Assembly (NCBI RefSeq): GCF_003075075.1
Contig: NZ_QCYM01000003.1
Location: 62,001-126,000, forward strand
Origin: Labrenzia sp. 011
GTDB lineage: Bacteria; Pseudomonadota; Alphaproteobacteria; Rhizobiales; Stappiaceae
DNA: 64,000 bases
Direction of reading: 5' to 3'
Positions 10,401 through 17,919 of this stretch are shown piece after piece. A program made the translations under genes and the position numbers. Positions within the stretch are counted from its first letter, which is position 1. Every line of letters starts with the position of its first letter. The notes under the pieces are model-generated. The model was not told where the DNA came from. It worked only from the letters and a program-made list of their open reading frames with translations, and did not search any database.

Positions 10401-10952
10401 TACGCCAATATTCTCGACAAGATGCGGGTCCAGCCCTGGACGCAATTTGCCGAAGCCGTCAAGAAGGGGGCCTCGGCCGGCCGTCTCGCCGGCACGGTGA
10501 TTTCCATGCAGGAGCGCAAGACCAAGACCGGCACGCGCATGGGCATCGCGCGTCTGTCGGATGCCACCGGCCAGTATGAGGCGTTGCTGTTCCGCGAAAA
10601 GCTGGAACAGTTCCGCGAACTGCTGCAGACCGGCCGCTCCGTCGTCGTTCTGGTCGGCGCCGACATGCGCGACGACGAACCGTCGCTCCGGATCGAGCAG
10701 GTGGATCCGATCGACAAGGTTGCCGCCCGCCTGCAGAAGAGCATGCGTGTCTTCGTCCGCGACGAACGTCCCATCCAGAGCCTTGCCAAACACCTGAAGA
10801 TGCGCGGCGAGGGGGATGTGACGGTCATTGTTCTTCTGGAAAACGGGGCGCGGGAAGTGGAAGTCAAGCTTCCGGGCCGCTTCCGGCTGTCGCCCGAGAT
10901 CGCCGGAGCGCTGAAGGCGGTGCCGGGCGTGACGGATGTGCAGGTGGCCTGA
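7449..10952 (+). CDS. dnaE: DNA polymerase III alpha subunit
   Basis: The 1167-residue catalytic subunit of the replicative polymerase. The N-terminal PHP domain starts at about residue 18 (FVHLRVHSALSLLEGALPI). The palm carries PDFDIDFC near residue 433, containing catalytic aspartates, and GPGRGSGAGSLVAW precedes it. The fingers contain YQEQVMQIAQ and the HTAWLKANYP segment, followed by helix-hairpin-helix and OB-fold regions. Length fits DnaE1 of alphaproteobacteria rather than the shorter SOS polymerase DnaE2 (ImuC). The start at 7449 is an ATG near the family N-terminus; an in-frame GTG at 7398 would add 17 residues without similarity. The gene ends facing a leftward gene across a hairpin. 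Confidence 0.97.
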   Translation: MTDFPPSASASSEASENTGRTGVGPGFVHLRVHSALSLLEGALPIKKLLDLAKADNQPALAIADTNNLFGAQEFSAKAWGAGIQPITACQLSVFFDDGLDSGRRGEPALADLVLIAMSENGYGNLMELSSRAFLDTETGLRPHVSIDYLLSKSEDIIVLTGGASGPIGAALLAGRKDLAKERLERLAACFDQRCYVEIQRHGMEAERKTEEAFLELAYEMNLPLVATNEAFFPAREDYEAHDALICIAEGRVLIEDDRRRLTPEHYFKSRSEMCALFADLPEALASTVEIAKRCRFRPLRRDPILPRFAGADADPDEANRAEAEELKRQAREGLRARLDVHGLAPGLEEKDYWDRLEYETGIIERMKFPGYFLIVADFIKWAKAQDIPVGPGRGSGAGSLVAWSLTITDLDPMRFSLLFERFLNPERVSMPDFDIDFCQSRREEVIRYVQEKYGRQQVAQIITFGSLQARAVLRDVGRVLQMPYGQVDRLCKLVPANPANPVTLGQAINDEPRLREAAKEEESVERLLGMAQKLEGLYRHASTHAAGVVIGDRPLEKLVPLYRDPRSDMPVAQFNMKMVEDAGLVKFDFLGLKTLTVIDTAVKLIERRGVDVDVAALPIDDEKTYKMLARGETFGVFQLESQGMRRAIAGMKPDRFEDIIALVALYRPGPMENIPVYNAVKHGEQEPDCLHPLLEPILMETNGIIVYQEQVMQIAQVLSGYSLGEADLLRRAMGKKIAAEMEVQRARFVDGAVERGVPKAQAGTIFDLVAKFANYGFNKSHAAAYALVSYHTAWLKANYPVEFMAASMTLDLGNTDKLGDFRQEARRMGIVIEQPSINRGQVYFDVADGKILYALGAIKGAGEQAVEHIVEVRGDKPFQSLGDFARRISPKALNKRTLENLVAAGAFDELEPNRARVFEGLDRIMGLAQRTEENRTLGQDELFGGSDSEEPLQLDEVQPWSTEEKLQREHAAIGFYLSAHPIDEYANILDKMRVQPWTQFAEAVKKGASAGRLAGTVISMQERKTKTGTRMGIARLSDATGQYEALLFREKLEQFRELLQTGRSVVVLVGADMRDDEPSLRIEQVDPIDKVAARLQKSMRVFVRDERPIQSLAKHLKMRGEGDVTVIVLLENGAREVEVKLPGRFRLSPEIAGALKAVPGVTDVQVA

Positions 10953-11007
10953 GAGACCGCAATCCGGCTTGCGAAAGACGGTCCCGTTCCTTTCGGCGCC
11001 GGGGGAA

Positions 11008-11035
11008 CGGAACGCCGGACCTGCCCGGCGTTCCG
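11008..11035. terminator. GC-rich hairpin between convergent dnaE and the PepSY gene
   Basis: Perfect 11-bp stem CGGAACGCCGG / CCGGCGTTCCG with a 6-nt loop. It lies in the 89-nt gap between convergent stops and could end transcription in both directions, but there is no U-tract on either strand. Confidence 0.5.
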
Positions 11036-11041
11036 TCGTGT

Positions 11042-12397
11042 TCAGGTTGTCTGAAGACGATTTCTCTTCGACAGATAGAGTGCGAACTCGATCACGGCCA
11101 ATACAAGCATCGACAGTCCCACCAGGGGAAAGAAGATCCCCGCCGCAATCGCCATCACAAGCAAGGCGCGCGGGATGCGCCAGTCGCTGGGCAGCTGTGG
11201 GGCTCCGATGCCGCCCGCAGGACGACGCTTCCACCACATTACGGCGGCGGATACGCATAGTCCCACCATTGCAGCGCAGGCCAGCAGCAGCACGATCTGG
11301 TTGGCGAGTCCCCAGGCCTGGCCCATGTGGATGCTGATGCCCCATTCCGCGGCCCAGCCGAGCGGTCCGAGATCGTTGAGGCCCGCGTCGTACAGAACTT
11401 CCCCGGTATATTGATCGAGATGGATCACCCGTTCCCTGGTGACGTCGTCAGGATAGACCGAAGCTGTGAATACGCCTTCCGGACCCTTCGGCATGGAGAG
11501 GGCATAGCCGGGCACGATGCCAAGATTTTCCACCGTGGCGACAACCGTGTCGAGCGCCTGCGGCACACCTTCGGCGGCACCTGAAAGCGGCATGGGTTGC
11601 TTCTCCATGATCCAGGGGGCCCGGTCAACGGCATCGGCGACCGGCACGGTCGAGGTCGGTTTGTTCGACCAGTAGCCGTCAGGCATGCCGAGGCCCAGTT
11701 GGTAGGCATAATCATAGAACTTGCCGCCCCACACGGATGACCAGGGCAGACCGGTCATGGCGAGGAACACGATGAACAGGCCCGTATAGAGGCCTGTGAC
11801 AGCATGCAGATCGCGCCACCAGGGACGGCCGCATTTCGCCTTGATGGAAACCGTGCCGACCTGGCGTCCGCGCGGCAGCCACAGGTAGATGCCGGTTCCG
11901 ACCAGAAGAACCATCCAGCCGGCGACGGCCTCGATGACTCTGTTTCCGAGCCAGCCGACATACTCCAGGGAGTGGAGTTTGCGCACCACATACATGGCGG
12001 GACTTCCTGATGCGCCGCCATCCCAAAGGCTTCCCAGAACGGTTCCGTCGTAGGGATCGACGTAGAGTGTGTCCTGCAGACCGTCTTCGCCGACAATCTT
12101 GACCTGCGCGCTCCGGTCGGCCGCGGCGGGCGGACCGTAAGCCGTCAGTCTTCCGGGATGGGAAGCGAGGGCCGCAGCGGTGATTTGCGAGGGCGACAGT
12201 CTCGTGCCGTCTGTCGGCGTGACGAAGCGCAGCTGGCTGTAGGCTGCGTCGTTGATTTCATCCTTGAAAAGATAGATCCCGCCGGTAACGGCGAGAATGA
12301 CGACGAAAGGCAGGATCAGAAGGCCCGCCACGAAGTGCCAGCGCCATACGGCGCGATAGAGCGCGGAACTTGCTCCGCGTTTGATTTGTTCTGACAT
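11042..12397 (-). CDS. PepSY-associated transmembrane protein, probable iron-uptake related reductase
   Basis: A 451-residue inner-membrane protein of the PepSY_TM family. The N-terminus (LYRAVWRWHFVAGLLILPFV, helix 1) is followed by a periplasmic PepSY-like region with LYVDPYDGTVLG. Middle helices include AVAGWMVLLVGTGIYLWLPRG and WWRDLHAVTGLYTGLFIVFL, then a second PepSY-like region with HLDQYTGEVLYD. Two or three helices close the protein. The conserved WxWHF and WRDLHAxxG histidines could bind haem, as suggested for this family. Members often sit beside TonB receptors and iron-regulated genes. Upstream on the same strand is a DUF2946 gene, so a metal-related pair is inferred; the substrate is unknown. 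Confidence 0.8.
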   Translation of the reverse strand: MSEQIKRGASSALYRAVWRWHFVAGLLILPFVVILAVTGGIYLFKDEINDAAYSQLRFVTPTDGTRLSPSQITAAALASHPGRLTAYGPPAAADRSAQVKIVGEDGLQDTLYVDPYDGTVLGSLWDGGASGSPAMYVVRKLHSLEYVGWLGNRVIEAVAGWMVLLVGTGIYLWLPRGRQVGTVSIKAKCGRPWWRDLHAVTGLYTGLFIVFLAMTGLPWSSVWGGKFYDYAYQLGLGMPDGYWSNKPTSTVPVADAVDRAPWIMEKQPMPLSGAAEGVPQALDTVVATVENLGIVPGYALSMPKGPEGVFTASVYPDDVTRERVIHLDQYTGEVLYDAGLNDLGPLGWAAEWGISIHMGQAWGLANQIVLLLACAAMVGLCVSAAVMWWKRRPAGGIGAPQLPSDWRIPRALLVMAIAAGIFFPLVGLSMLVLAVIEFALYLSKRNRLQTT

Positions 12398-12687
12398 GGA
12401 AGAGTCCAGAGTTCGCCCGCCGAAGATCTGTTCGGATTTCGGACGGGGCGGATTGAGAAAACGGGAAAGCGGTGCGTACCGGCTTTTACCGACTCAGATG
12501 GGCGAAATGCCTGAAATGGGGGCCCTCACGGATACGGCGCAGTGTCTGTCTTCCGTGGCGTGAGGTCGTGCTGTTTCATGGCAAGCCGGGGCGCGCAGGT
12601 CTGGTCGCCCGGCGCAGAAAAGACGGATCTGACGCTCATGGTCTGTGAGCGCGGTCCTGTTTCCCGCCAGGTCGAAAGCAAAACTGT
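12398..12687. other. Gap between the PepSY and DUF2946 genes
   Basis: 290 nt between two leftward genes. Open frames here have no family resemblance and weak starts. I see no terminator, so both genes may share a transcript. Confidence 0.4.
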
Positions 12688-13119
12688 TTACGCCAGCACC
12701 GGAGGAGGCGCGCGGGCAAGCCGGATAAAAACGCTCGGACGCCGGCGGATCTGGTCCTGAAAGGCGATATGCGCAATGGGGATACGCAGGGCGGACACTG
12801 CGGGAAGAGCCGGAATCGAAAGATCGACGGCGGTCTGGCCATGAAGCGACCAGTCGCACAGGCGGCTGTCCCGCTCCGTGGGCTGATCCCCGGGAAGCCG
12901 CAAGTCGCCATCCTTGCCGACAATCATTTCCAGAGGGCCGGAGCCGGTGCAGATAACGATTCTGGGCAGGCCATCGGCGTCGGCAACGGTCATTGTCCCC
13001 GGCGCCATCAACGACAGCAGCAGGAACGGGATCATCGCGAACCAGGCAATGAACGTCACAGGCAACGGGGCAGAGCTCCGCCGGCTTTTACAGCAGCCTG
13101 TGATTTGCGATGTGTTCAT
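12688..13119 (-). CDS. DUF2946-like exported protein
   Basis: A 143-residue protein starting MNTSQITGCC. It has a hydrophobic segment of about 20 residues (VTFIAWFAMIPFLLLSLM, residues 20-37), then VICTGSGPLEMIV, a cysteine in RLCDWSLHG and the terminal ARAPPPVLA. The short size, N-terminal membrane segment, IC-T-x-G-x near the middle and ARxPP ending match DUF2946, which often accompanies copper or iron uptake genes. It probably heads a leftward transcript with the PepSY gene. An upstream in-frame start at 13188 would add 23 residues. Function is unknown. Confidence 0.6.
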   Translation of the reverse strand: MNTSQITGCCKSRRSSAPLPVTFIAWFAMIPFLLLSLMAPGTMTVADADGLPRIVICTGSGPLEMIVGKDGDLRLPGDQPTERDSRLCDWSLHGQTAVDLSIPALPAVSALRIPIAHIAFQDQIRRRPSVFIRLARAPPPVLA

Positions 13120-13471
13120 TCTGATCCGGTTTCGTTTCGCGAAGAGGCCAGTGCGGACGGAGCAGGACCATAGTTGAGTCAACAGCATCAGAAAAGGGCC
13201 GTATGTCCCTGTGCCGTCTTTTTTGCGACTTTACCGTGTCCTGATGACCGTTTGGAGAAAGAGCATTTCCGGTCCGAAAGCTCGCGTCATGACCCAGCAA
13301 GTTGTTGCCGGGACGCCGATGCGGCCGTCAAAAGACGATCGGGCAGGACATGTTCCCGCGTGCCGCCGTTAAACCGCTCTTGCGTCAGCCTGAACTCGAA
13401 ACCGCCAATAAGTCCTCTTGGTCTGCGAGGTGACAACTTGCTGAAACTTCAAATCCAAAGGGCGCGGCGCG
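13120..13471. other. Non-coding gap upstream of the DUF2946 gene
   Basis: 352 nt between the DUF2946 start and the DUF421 stop, both leftward. It should hold the promoter of the DUF2946/PepSY pair. An 11-nt odd palindrome, GTTGAGTCAAC (13173-13183), lies 54 nt upstream of the DUF2946 start and could be an operator, but it is short enough to be chance. No gene is seen. Confidence 0.35.
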
Positions 13472-13990
13472 TCAAACGCGCGTGCGCACGCCCACCAGAA
13501 GCTCCGTTTCCAGCTGGGGGCCATGCAGAACGGAAATGTCTCCGGTGGTTTCCAGAACAACCGCCCGCACGTCTGAGAGAGACAGAACATTCGCCTCCCG
13601 CAATTTCGCATGGATATCGTTCCGGGCGACGCGGGTCTCCCGCAAGGCTTCCGGCAGGAAGGCGCCGTCCTGCATGAGCAGGATCGGGGTGTTCTGGGAC
13701 AGCTGCTGAAATTTGTCGGAAGCCCTGCGCCAGCGCGCCACGACGAATTGCACGGACAAAAGTGTCGTGATCGCAAGGCAGCTTTGCACGAAGTCCGGCC
13801 AGGTTGTCGCCTGGCTCGCCCCTGCCAGCAGCGACCCGGTCGCGACCGTCACCACGAAATCGAAGGACGTCATTTTCGAAAATGCCCGCAGGCCGATGAC
13901 CCGCACGACAAAAACCACCCAGATCAACGCGAGGGTGGACAGCAACGCGGCCCGCACGACCGTGTCGAGGGGAACGGACTCGAAAAACAT
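13472..13990 (-). CDS. DUF421 (YetF-like) membrane protein
   Basis: A 173-residue protein with three N-terminal helices: VVRAALLSTLALIWVVFVVRVIG, FDFVVTVATGSLLAGA and QSCLAITTLLSVQFVVARW. A cytoplasmic domain follows with ILLMQDGAFLPEALRETRVARNDIHAKLRE and VVLETTGDISVL. This is the YetF/DUF421 layout: the membrane part of YetF plus its first alpha/beta subdomain. Families with this domain are mostly uncharacterised. The Shine-Dalgarno AAGGAGG (complement of 14001-14007) lies 10 nt before ATG 13990 and 7 nt before GTG 13993, so the exact start is uncertain; it is partly within a hairpin. Confidence 0.85.
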   Translation of the reverse strand: MFFESVPLDTVVRAALLSTLALIWVVFVVRVIGLRAFSKMTSFDFVVTVATGSLLAGASQATTWPDFVQSCLAITTLLSVQFVVARWRRASDKFQQLSQNTPILLMQDGAFLPEALRETRVARNDIHAKLREANVLSLSDVRAVVLETTGDISVLHGPQLETELLVGVRTRV

Positions 13991-13995
13991 CACCA

Positions 13996-14020
13996 CATCG
14001 CCTCCTTTTTCAAGGCGATG
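13996..14020 (-). promoter_or_regulatory. Hairpin covering the ribosome-binding site of the DUF421 gene
   Basis: On the leftward mRNA, CATCGCCT pairs perfectly with AGGCGATG (8 bp) around a 9-nt loop. The Shine-Dalgarno AAGGAGG is split between the loop and the stem, so folding would restrict ribosome access. Whether it regulates is unknown. Confidence 0.35.
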
Positions 14021-14212
14021 CAGCGGGAAATCCGGTCTCGATGCCGAGTGGTGCGGATCATTGTCTGATGTCCCTGGTCTGTTGCCGCTGTCAAGGGATC
14101 AACTGCCCGGCAGGCTCATGGTTCCGAGGTGATGATGTTTCAGTCGCCCTCGGCCTGTGGCGGTGTGCCGTTTGAGGTCCAGCCCGGCAGGCCTGCCACA
14201 GGAAACGGGTCG

Positions 14213-14518
14213 TTAGCCCGGCTGGATGAGCCTTGAGCCGGCGGCATAGACCTGCATCCACTTCAAAATGGACCAGGACTTGCGCAGTCCTGTCGGCCAG
14301 AATGGATCCTCGCGGATCAGCTGCTCGATGTCCTCTTCCCTGTACGCCTCGACGATCCAGAGTCCGTCACGGCCGGCTCCCGAGGGATCAGACAGTGGGC
14401 CGGCCGCCTCGATCCTACCGCGGTGGTTTTCCAGAAAGTCGAGATGCCGGGACATATGGGTCTTGCGGATATCCGGATCCGCATCGGGATTGTCCTCGAA
14501 CAGGATGACGAATTTCAT
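14213..14518 (-). CDS. YciI-like (YCII-related) domain protein
   Basis: A 101-residue protein with a ferredoxin-like alpha/beta fold of the YCII family. It begins MKFVILFEDNPDAD, typical of YciI proteins, contains the HLDFLENHRGRIEAAGPL segment, with the family's His and the conserved AGPL turn, and GLWIVEAYREEDIEQLIREDPFWP. Family members are small cytoplasmic proteins of mostly unknown function; a His-Asp pair has been suggested as active site. It lies divergent to a LysR-type gene 88 nt away, so it is a likely target of that regulator. An upstream start (14557) is less likely. Confidence 0.85.
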   Translation of the reverse strand: MKFVILFEDNPDADPDIRKTHMSRHLDFLENHRGRIEAAGPLSDPSGAGRDGLWIVEAYREEDIEQLIREDPFWPTGLRKSWSILKWMQVYAAGSRLIQPG

Positions 14519-14585
14519 GAGGTCGGCTCCTTTGGTGAAGTGGCCGCAGGTTGGCACGGCGGAACTGACGATTGAGTCGACATAT

Positions 14586-14604
14586 TTGCCGTTCTAGTCT
14601 GCAA
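14586..14604. promoter_or_regulatory. Interrupted inverted repeat in the LysR/YciI divergent promoter
   Basis: TTGC-N11-GCAA lies in the 88-nt divergent region and ends 2 nt before the LysR start codon. LysR regulators bind interrupted dyads between themselves and divergent targets, so this could be an operator; the arms are only 4 nt. Confidence 0.3.
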
Positions 14605-14606
14605 TT

Positions 14607-15485
14607 ATGCAGAGCCATGACTGGAACGACTTGAAATACCTGCTGGCGCTCCACCGAAGCGGAAAGCTTAAGGAGGCGGGCCTTGCGACCGGCGTGAGCG
14701 ACACGACGATTGCCCGGCGCGTCCGTCGCATTGAAGACGCGCTTGGCGTCTCCCTGTTCCTGCGCAGTGCTTCCGGTCTCTATGAGCCGACGGATGCGGG
14801 CCTGGAGATCATTGCCCATGCAGAAAGAGTCGAACGGGAAAATATCGCGATTGGCGAGAAACTGGGTGGTATCGCCGGGCGCGTGACAGGTGTGGTGCGC
14901 ATCAGTTCCGTGCCGGTCATCGTCAACCGTGTGCTGATCCCCGCTCTGTCAAGCCTGACCGCCAAACACCCGCAGCTGGCCATCGAACTGGTGCCATCTG
15001 CGGGCAACCTGGATCTGTCCAGGCGGGAGGCCGACCTGGCGGTGCGCTTTGCCAGACCGGCCCGCGGCGGCCTGCGCGTTCGGGCGCAGAAACTGGGGGA
15101 ACTGGCGTTTGACGTCTACGGGCCGAAGAGGGAGGGAAACCCGAAGGCACTGCCCTGGATCGGCTATGACGAGGCGTGTTCCGGACTGCCGCAGGCGCAA
15201 TGGATTGAAGCGGAATTGGCGCACGAGGGTGCCACGCGTGCGCCGCTGAGAGTGACGGACGCCGAAACCGCCCTGGAAGCGGCCGGCGCCGGACTTGGCA
15301 GGACGATCCTGCCGCGGCTGATTGCCGACAAGGACCCGCGCTTGTCGAGGATTCCCGGCCGCGACGGTGCGGCCCTGCCGCTGCGGGATGTCTGGCTTCT
15401 GTCCCACGTCGACCAGAGCGCTCGAGCGTCGCTCGCCGTCGTCAAGGACTGGCTGGTGGGGATATCATGGAGTAGTGATAGTTGA
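14607..15485 (+). CDS. LysR family transcriptional regulator
   Basis: A 292-residue regulator. The winged helix-turn-helix covers residues about 5-65 (DWNDLKYLLALHRSGKLKEAG...DTTIARRVRRIEDALG), and the periplasmic-binding-protein-like effector domain covers about 90-285 (VRISSVPVIVNRVLIP onward). The closest pattern is the LysR subgroup beginning with xxDWNDLxxxLA. The gene diverges from the YciI-like gene and probably controls it and itself. The start codon at 14607 has no clear Shine-Dalgarno, so the message may be leaderless. The effector is unknown. Confidence 0.92.
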   Translation: MQSHDWNDLKYLLALHRSGKLKEAGLATGVSDTTIARRVRRIEDALGVSLFLRSASGLYEPTDAGLEIIAHAERVERENIAIGEKLGGIAGRVTGVVRISSVPVIVNRVLIPALSSLTAKHPQLAIELVPSAGNLDLSRREADLAVRFARPARGGLRVRAQKLGELAFDVYGPKREGNPKALPWIGYDEACSGLPQAQWIEAELAHEGATRAPLRVTDAETALEAAGAGLGRTILPRLIADKDPRLSRIPGRDGAALPLRDVWLLSHVDQSARASLAVVKDWLVGISWSSDS

Positions 15486-15822
15486 GTGGGATATGGCATG
15501 GGCGTCGAGCACGGCATGACTCGCAAACGCGGGGCTGTTCATTCCCGTGAAGTCAAGCGTATCCAAATCCTCCCAGGTTTTTCCGCAAATACCGGTCTCG
15601 TTTTGTCGGATCGCCACATCGTCCCGGCTATTCTGCCATTCACCGGACAAATCCGCTCTTTTGGCCTTGAAATAATTTCCTTCGCCAACTATAAGGCGCG
15701 CATTCCACACGCAGGGGCGGAACCTGAGCCTTATCGGGGTCCATCCGGTGGCCGGCGGGAGAAATCCTTCGGCCCACAAACTCCTGCGGAGGTCAAACCG
15801 GAAAACCAGGAGAGCAAGCCCA
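15486..15822. other. Promoter region and leader of rpsB
   Basis: 337 nt with no gene seen. It contains a near-consensus promoter at 15667-15695, implying a leader of about 120 nt before the rpsB ATG, long enough for S2 autoregulation. The ribosome-binding site AGGAGAG lies just before 15823. Confidence 0.6.
15667..15695 (+). promoter_or_regulatory. Sigma70-type promoter of rpsB-tsf
   Basis: TTGAAA (15667-15672), a 17-nt spacer and TATAAG (15690-15695). Five of six bases match the consensus in each hexamer, with ideal spacing. Transcription should start near 15702. It is the best housekeeping promoter I found in the window, fitting a ribosomal protein operon. Confidence 0.75.
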
Positions 15823-16683
15823 ATGGCATTGCCCGATTTCACCATGCGTCAGCTCTTGGAAGCTGGCGTCCACTTCGGTCACCAGAAGCACCGTTGGAAC
15901 CCGCGCATGGGTTCGTACATCTTTGGTGTACGCAACGATGTTCATATCATGGACCTGTCCCAGACCGTTCCGCTGCTGCATCAGGCGCTGAAAGCGGTTT
16001 CTGACACAGTTGCAGGCGGTGGCCGCGTTCTGATCGTCGGCACCAAGCGTCAGGCACAGGAAGCGGTGGCGACTTCCGCGCGCAACTCCGCGCAGTATTT
16101 CGTCAACGCCCGCTGGCTTGGCGGCATGCTGACCAACTGGAAGACCATTTCCCAGTCCATTCAGCGCCTTCGCAAGCTGGAAGAGACCCTGTCCTCCGAT
16201 GCAGCGAACTCCCTGACCAAGAAAGAACGCCTGTTCATGGACCGCGAGCGCGAGAAGCTCGAGCGGAACCTGGGCGGTATCAAGGACATGGGCGGCATCC
16301 CGGACCTGATCTTCGTGATCGACACCAACCGTGAAGCCATCGCCATCCAGGAAGCCCGTCGTCTGGGTATTCCGGTTGCCGCGATCCTTGACTCCAACTG
16401 TAATCCGGACGGCATCACCTATCCGGTGCCGGGCAACGACGATGCCGGCCGTGCGATCGCACTCTACTGTGACCTGATCGCCCGCGCTGCCATTGACGGT
16501 ATTTCCCGCGCCCAGGGCGCATCGGGCATGGATGTCGGTGCATCGGAAGAGGCTCCGGTCGAAGAAGCTCTGGCGGCTCCTGTCGCGGAAGAGGCTCCGG
16601 CTGCTGCCGAGCCGGCCGCAGCTGAAGCCGAGCCGGTTGCTGCCGAAGCAGAAAAGGCCGCTCCGGCCGCTGCTGACGCCTGA
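15823..16683 (+). CDS. rpsB: 30S ribosomal protein S2
   Basis: A 286-residue ribosomal protein that binds the head/platform of the 30S subunit and helps recruit S1. The N-terminus [20 protein letters not shown] and the [10 protein letters not shown] and [15 protein letters not shown] motifs are diagnostic. It is longer than E. coli S2 (about 240) because of an Ala/Glu/Pro-rich tail from about residue 240, common in alphaproteobacteria. AGGAGAG precedes the ATG at 15823. The frame is open further upstream, but the extension has no S2 similarity. It is the first gene of rpsB-tsf. Confidence 0.97.
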   Translation: MALPDFTMRQLLEAGVHFGHQKHRWNPRMGSYIFGVRNDVHIMDLSQTVPLLHQALKAVSDTVAGGGRVLIVGTKRQAQEAVATSARNSAQYFVNARWLGGMLTNWKTISQSIQRLRKLEETLSSDAANSLTKKERLFMDREREKLERNLGGIKDMGGIPDLIFVIDTNREAIAIQEARRLGIPVAAILDSNCNPDGITYPVPGNDDAGRAIALYCDLIARAAIDGISRAQGASGMDVGASEEAPVEEALAAPVAEEAPAAAEPAAAEAEPVAAEAEKAAPAAADA

Positions 16684-16689
16684 AACAGG

Positions 16690-16755
16690 TCTGCCGCGGT
16701 TCATGCGGCAGAAACATGTTGAATTCGCAAGGCGGGCTGCACTTTGTTGCAGCCC
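16690..16755 (+). promoter_or_regulatory. Two hairpins between rpsB and tsf
   Basis: Stem 1: TCTGCCGC / GCGGCAGA (16690-16697, 16705-16712), 8 bp. Stem 2: GGGCTGCA / TGCAGCCC (16734-16741, 16748-16755), 8 bp. Neither is followed by a U-tract, so attenuation or RNA processing between rpsB and tsf is more likely than full termination. Confidence 0.45.
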
Positions 16756-16825
16756 CGTCATAAAGACGCGGAAAGCCATGGGCTAAACCGTGTCTCACCC
16801 GAAACCCCCATGCACGAGGCAATCG

Positions 16826-17743
16826 ATGAGCATTACCGCTGCGATGGTAAAAGAGCTCCGCGAGAAATCCGGCGCTGGCATGATGGACTGCAAGACCGCC
16901 CTCACAGAAACCGGCGGTGATATGGAAGCGGCAATCGACTGGCTGCGCACCAAGGGCCTGGCCAAGGCGGCCAAGAAGGCCGGCCGTGTGGCCGCCGAAG
17001 GTCTGGTGGGCGTTGCTACCGATGGCACCAAGGCTGCAGTTATCGAGCTGAACTCCGAAACCGACTTCGTTTCCCGCAATGAAGGCTTCCAGGAACTGGT
17101 TTCCAAGGTCGCCCAGGTTGCCGTGACGACCGACGGATCGGTTGAAGCCGTTTCCGCCGCCGATCTCGGCGGCAAGCCGGTCTCCGAAGCGATCACCGAA
17201 GCAATCGCCACCATTGGCGAGAACATGACCCTGCGCCGCACCGCGGCCCTGTCGGTCGGTGAAGGCGTTGTCTCCACCTATGTTCACGGCGCTGTTGTCG
17301 ACGGTCTCGGCAAGATCGGTGTGCTGGTCGCGCTGGAATCTTCCGGCGACAAGGACAAGCTCAACGCACTTGGCCGTCAGATTGCCATGCATGTTGCCGC
17401 GACCAGCCCGCTGGCGCTGGACACCGATTCACTTGACCCGGCTGTGGTCGAGCGTGAAAAGTCTGTGTTCTCCGAGCAGGCCCGCGATTCCGGCAAGCCG
17501 GAAAACATCATCGAAAAAATGGTGGAAGGACGTCTGCGCAAGTTCTACGAGGAAGTTACCCTCGTGAAACAGGCATTCGTCATCAATCCGGACCAGACGG
17601 TTGAGCAGGCTGTCGAAGGTTTGGCAAAGGATCTCGGTACCGGGGTCAAGCTCACCGGCTTCGTACGCTTCGCCCTCGGCGAGGGGATCGAGAAGGAAGA
17701 GCAGGATTTCGCCGCGGAAGTGGCGGCTGCCTCAGGGCAGTAA
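16826..17743 (+). CDS. tsf: Elongation factor Ts
   Basis: A 305-residue guanine nucleotide exchange factor for EF-Tu, releasing GDP during elongation. The N-terminal UBA-like domain starts [23 protein letters not shown] (here quoted in parts: [16 protein letters not shown] is the EF-Ts signature). The core then has [17 protein letters not shown], the second signature that inserts into EF-Tu. The ATG at 16826 matches the family start. It is downstream of rpsB with a 142-nt gap and followed by a strong terminator. Confidence 0.97.
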   Translation: MSITAAMVKELREKSGAGMMDCKTALTETGGDMEAAIDWLRTKGLAKAAKKAGRVAAEGLVGVATDGTKAAVIELNSETDFVSRNEGFQELVSKVAQVAVTTDGSVEAVSAADLGGKPVSEAITEAIATIGENMTLRRTAALSVGEGVVSTYVHGAVVDGLGKIGVLVALESSGDKDKLNALGRQIAMHVAATSPLALDTDSLDPAVVEREKSVFSEQARDSGKPENIIEKMVEGRLRKFYEEVTLVKQAFVINPDQTVEQAVEGLAKDLGTGVKLTGFVRFALGEGIEKEEQDFAAEVAAASGQ

Positions 17744-17751
17744 GTTCCAGG

Positions 17752-17782
17752 AAAAGCGCCGGCCAGTCCGGCGCTTTTTTTT
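17752..17782 (+). terminator. Rho-independent terminator of rpsB-tsf
   Basis: Perfect 11-bp stem AAAAGCGCCGG / CCGGCGCTTTT with a 5-nt loop, followed by further T residues (eight in a row in all). It lies 9 nt after the tsf stop. Confidence 0.9.
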
Positions 17783-17804
17783 AGAGCCTCCCGTGTTCGG
17801 CCAA

Positions 17805-17832
17805 TTGTGGGACACCTTGCTCTGACGCTAGA
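17805..17832 (+). promoter_or_regulatory. Possible pyrH promoter
   Basis: TTGTGG (17805-17810), a 16-nt spacer and GCTAGA (17827-17832), between the tsf terminator and the long inverted repeat. The -10 is weak. If used, the RNA would begin close to the left arm of the inverted repeat. Confidence 0.3.
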
Positions 17833-17837
17833 GATGG

Positions 17838-17889
17838 GATCTGTTTTCAGACCTCCAGTCGAGACCGGCTGGAGGTCTGAAAACAGATC
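17838..17889. repeat. Perfect 21-bp inverted repeat in the pyrH leader
   Basis: Left arm 17838-17858 (GATCTGTTTTCAGACCTCCA plus G), 10-nt loop, right arm 17869-17889, with all 21 positions complementary. It ends 30 nt before the pyrH ATG and does not cover the Shine-Dalgarno (GAAGGG, 17906-17911). No U-tract follows, so it is not a simple terminator. A stabilising 5' hairpin, an operator or a mobile palindrome remnant are options. Confidence 0.85.
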
Positions 17890-17919
17890 TGGATGATGAC
17901 TTTCACGAAGGGCGCAGCC

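Noticed and set aside
9603..11345. Leftward open frame of 580 codons over dnaE
   Set aside because: Antisense of dnaE with biased composition; no domain and no ribosome-binding site.
14092..14212. Possible terminator after the YciI-like gene
   Set aside because: CCTGTGGC / GCCACAGG pair only across a long loop and no U-tract follows.
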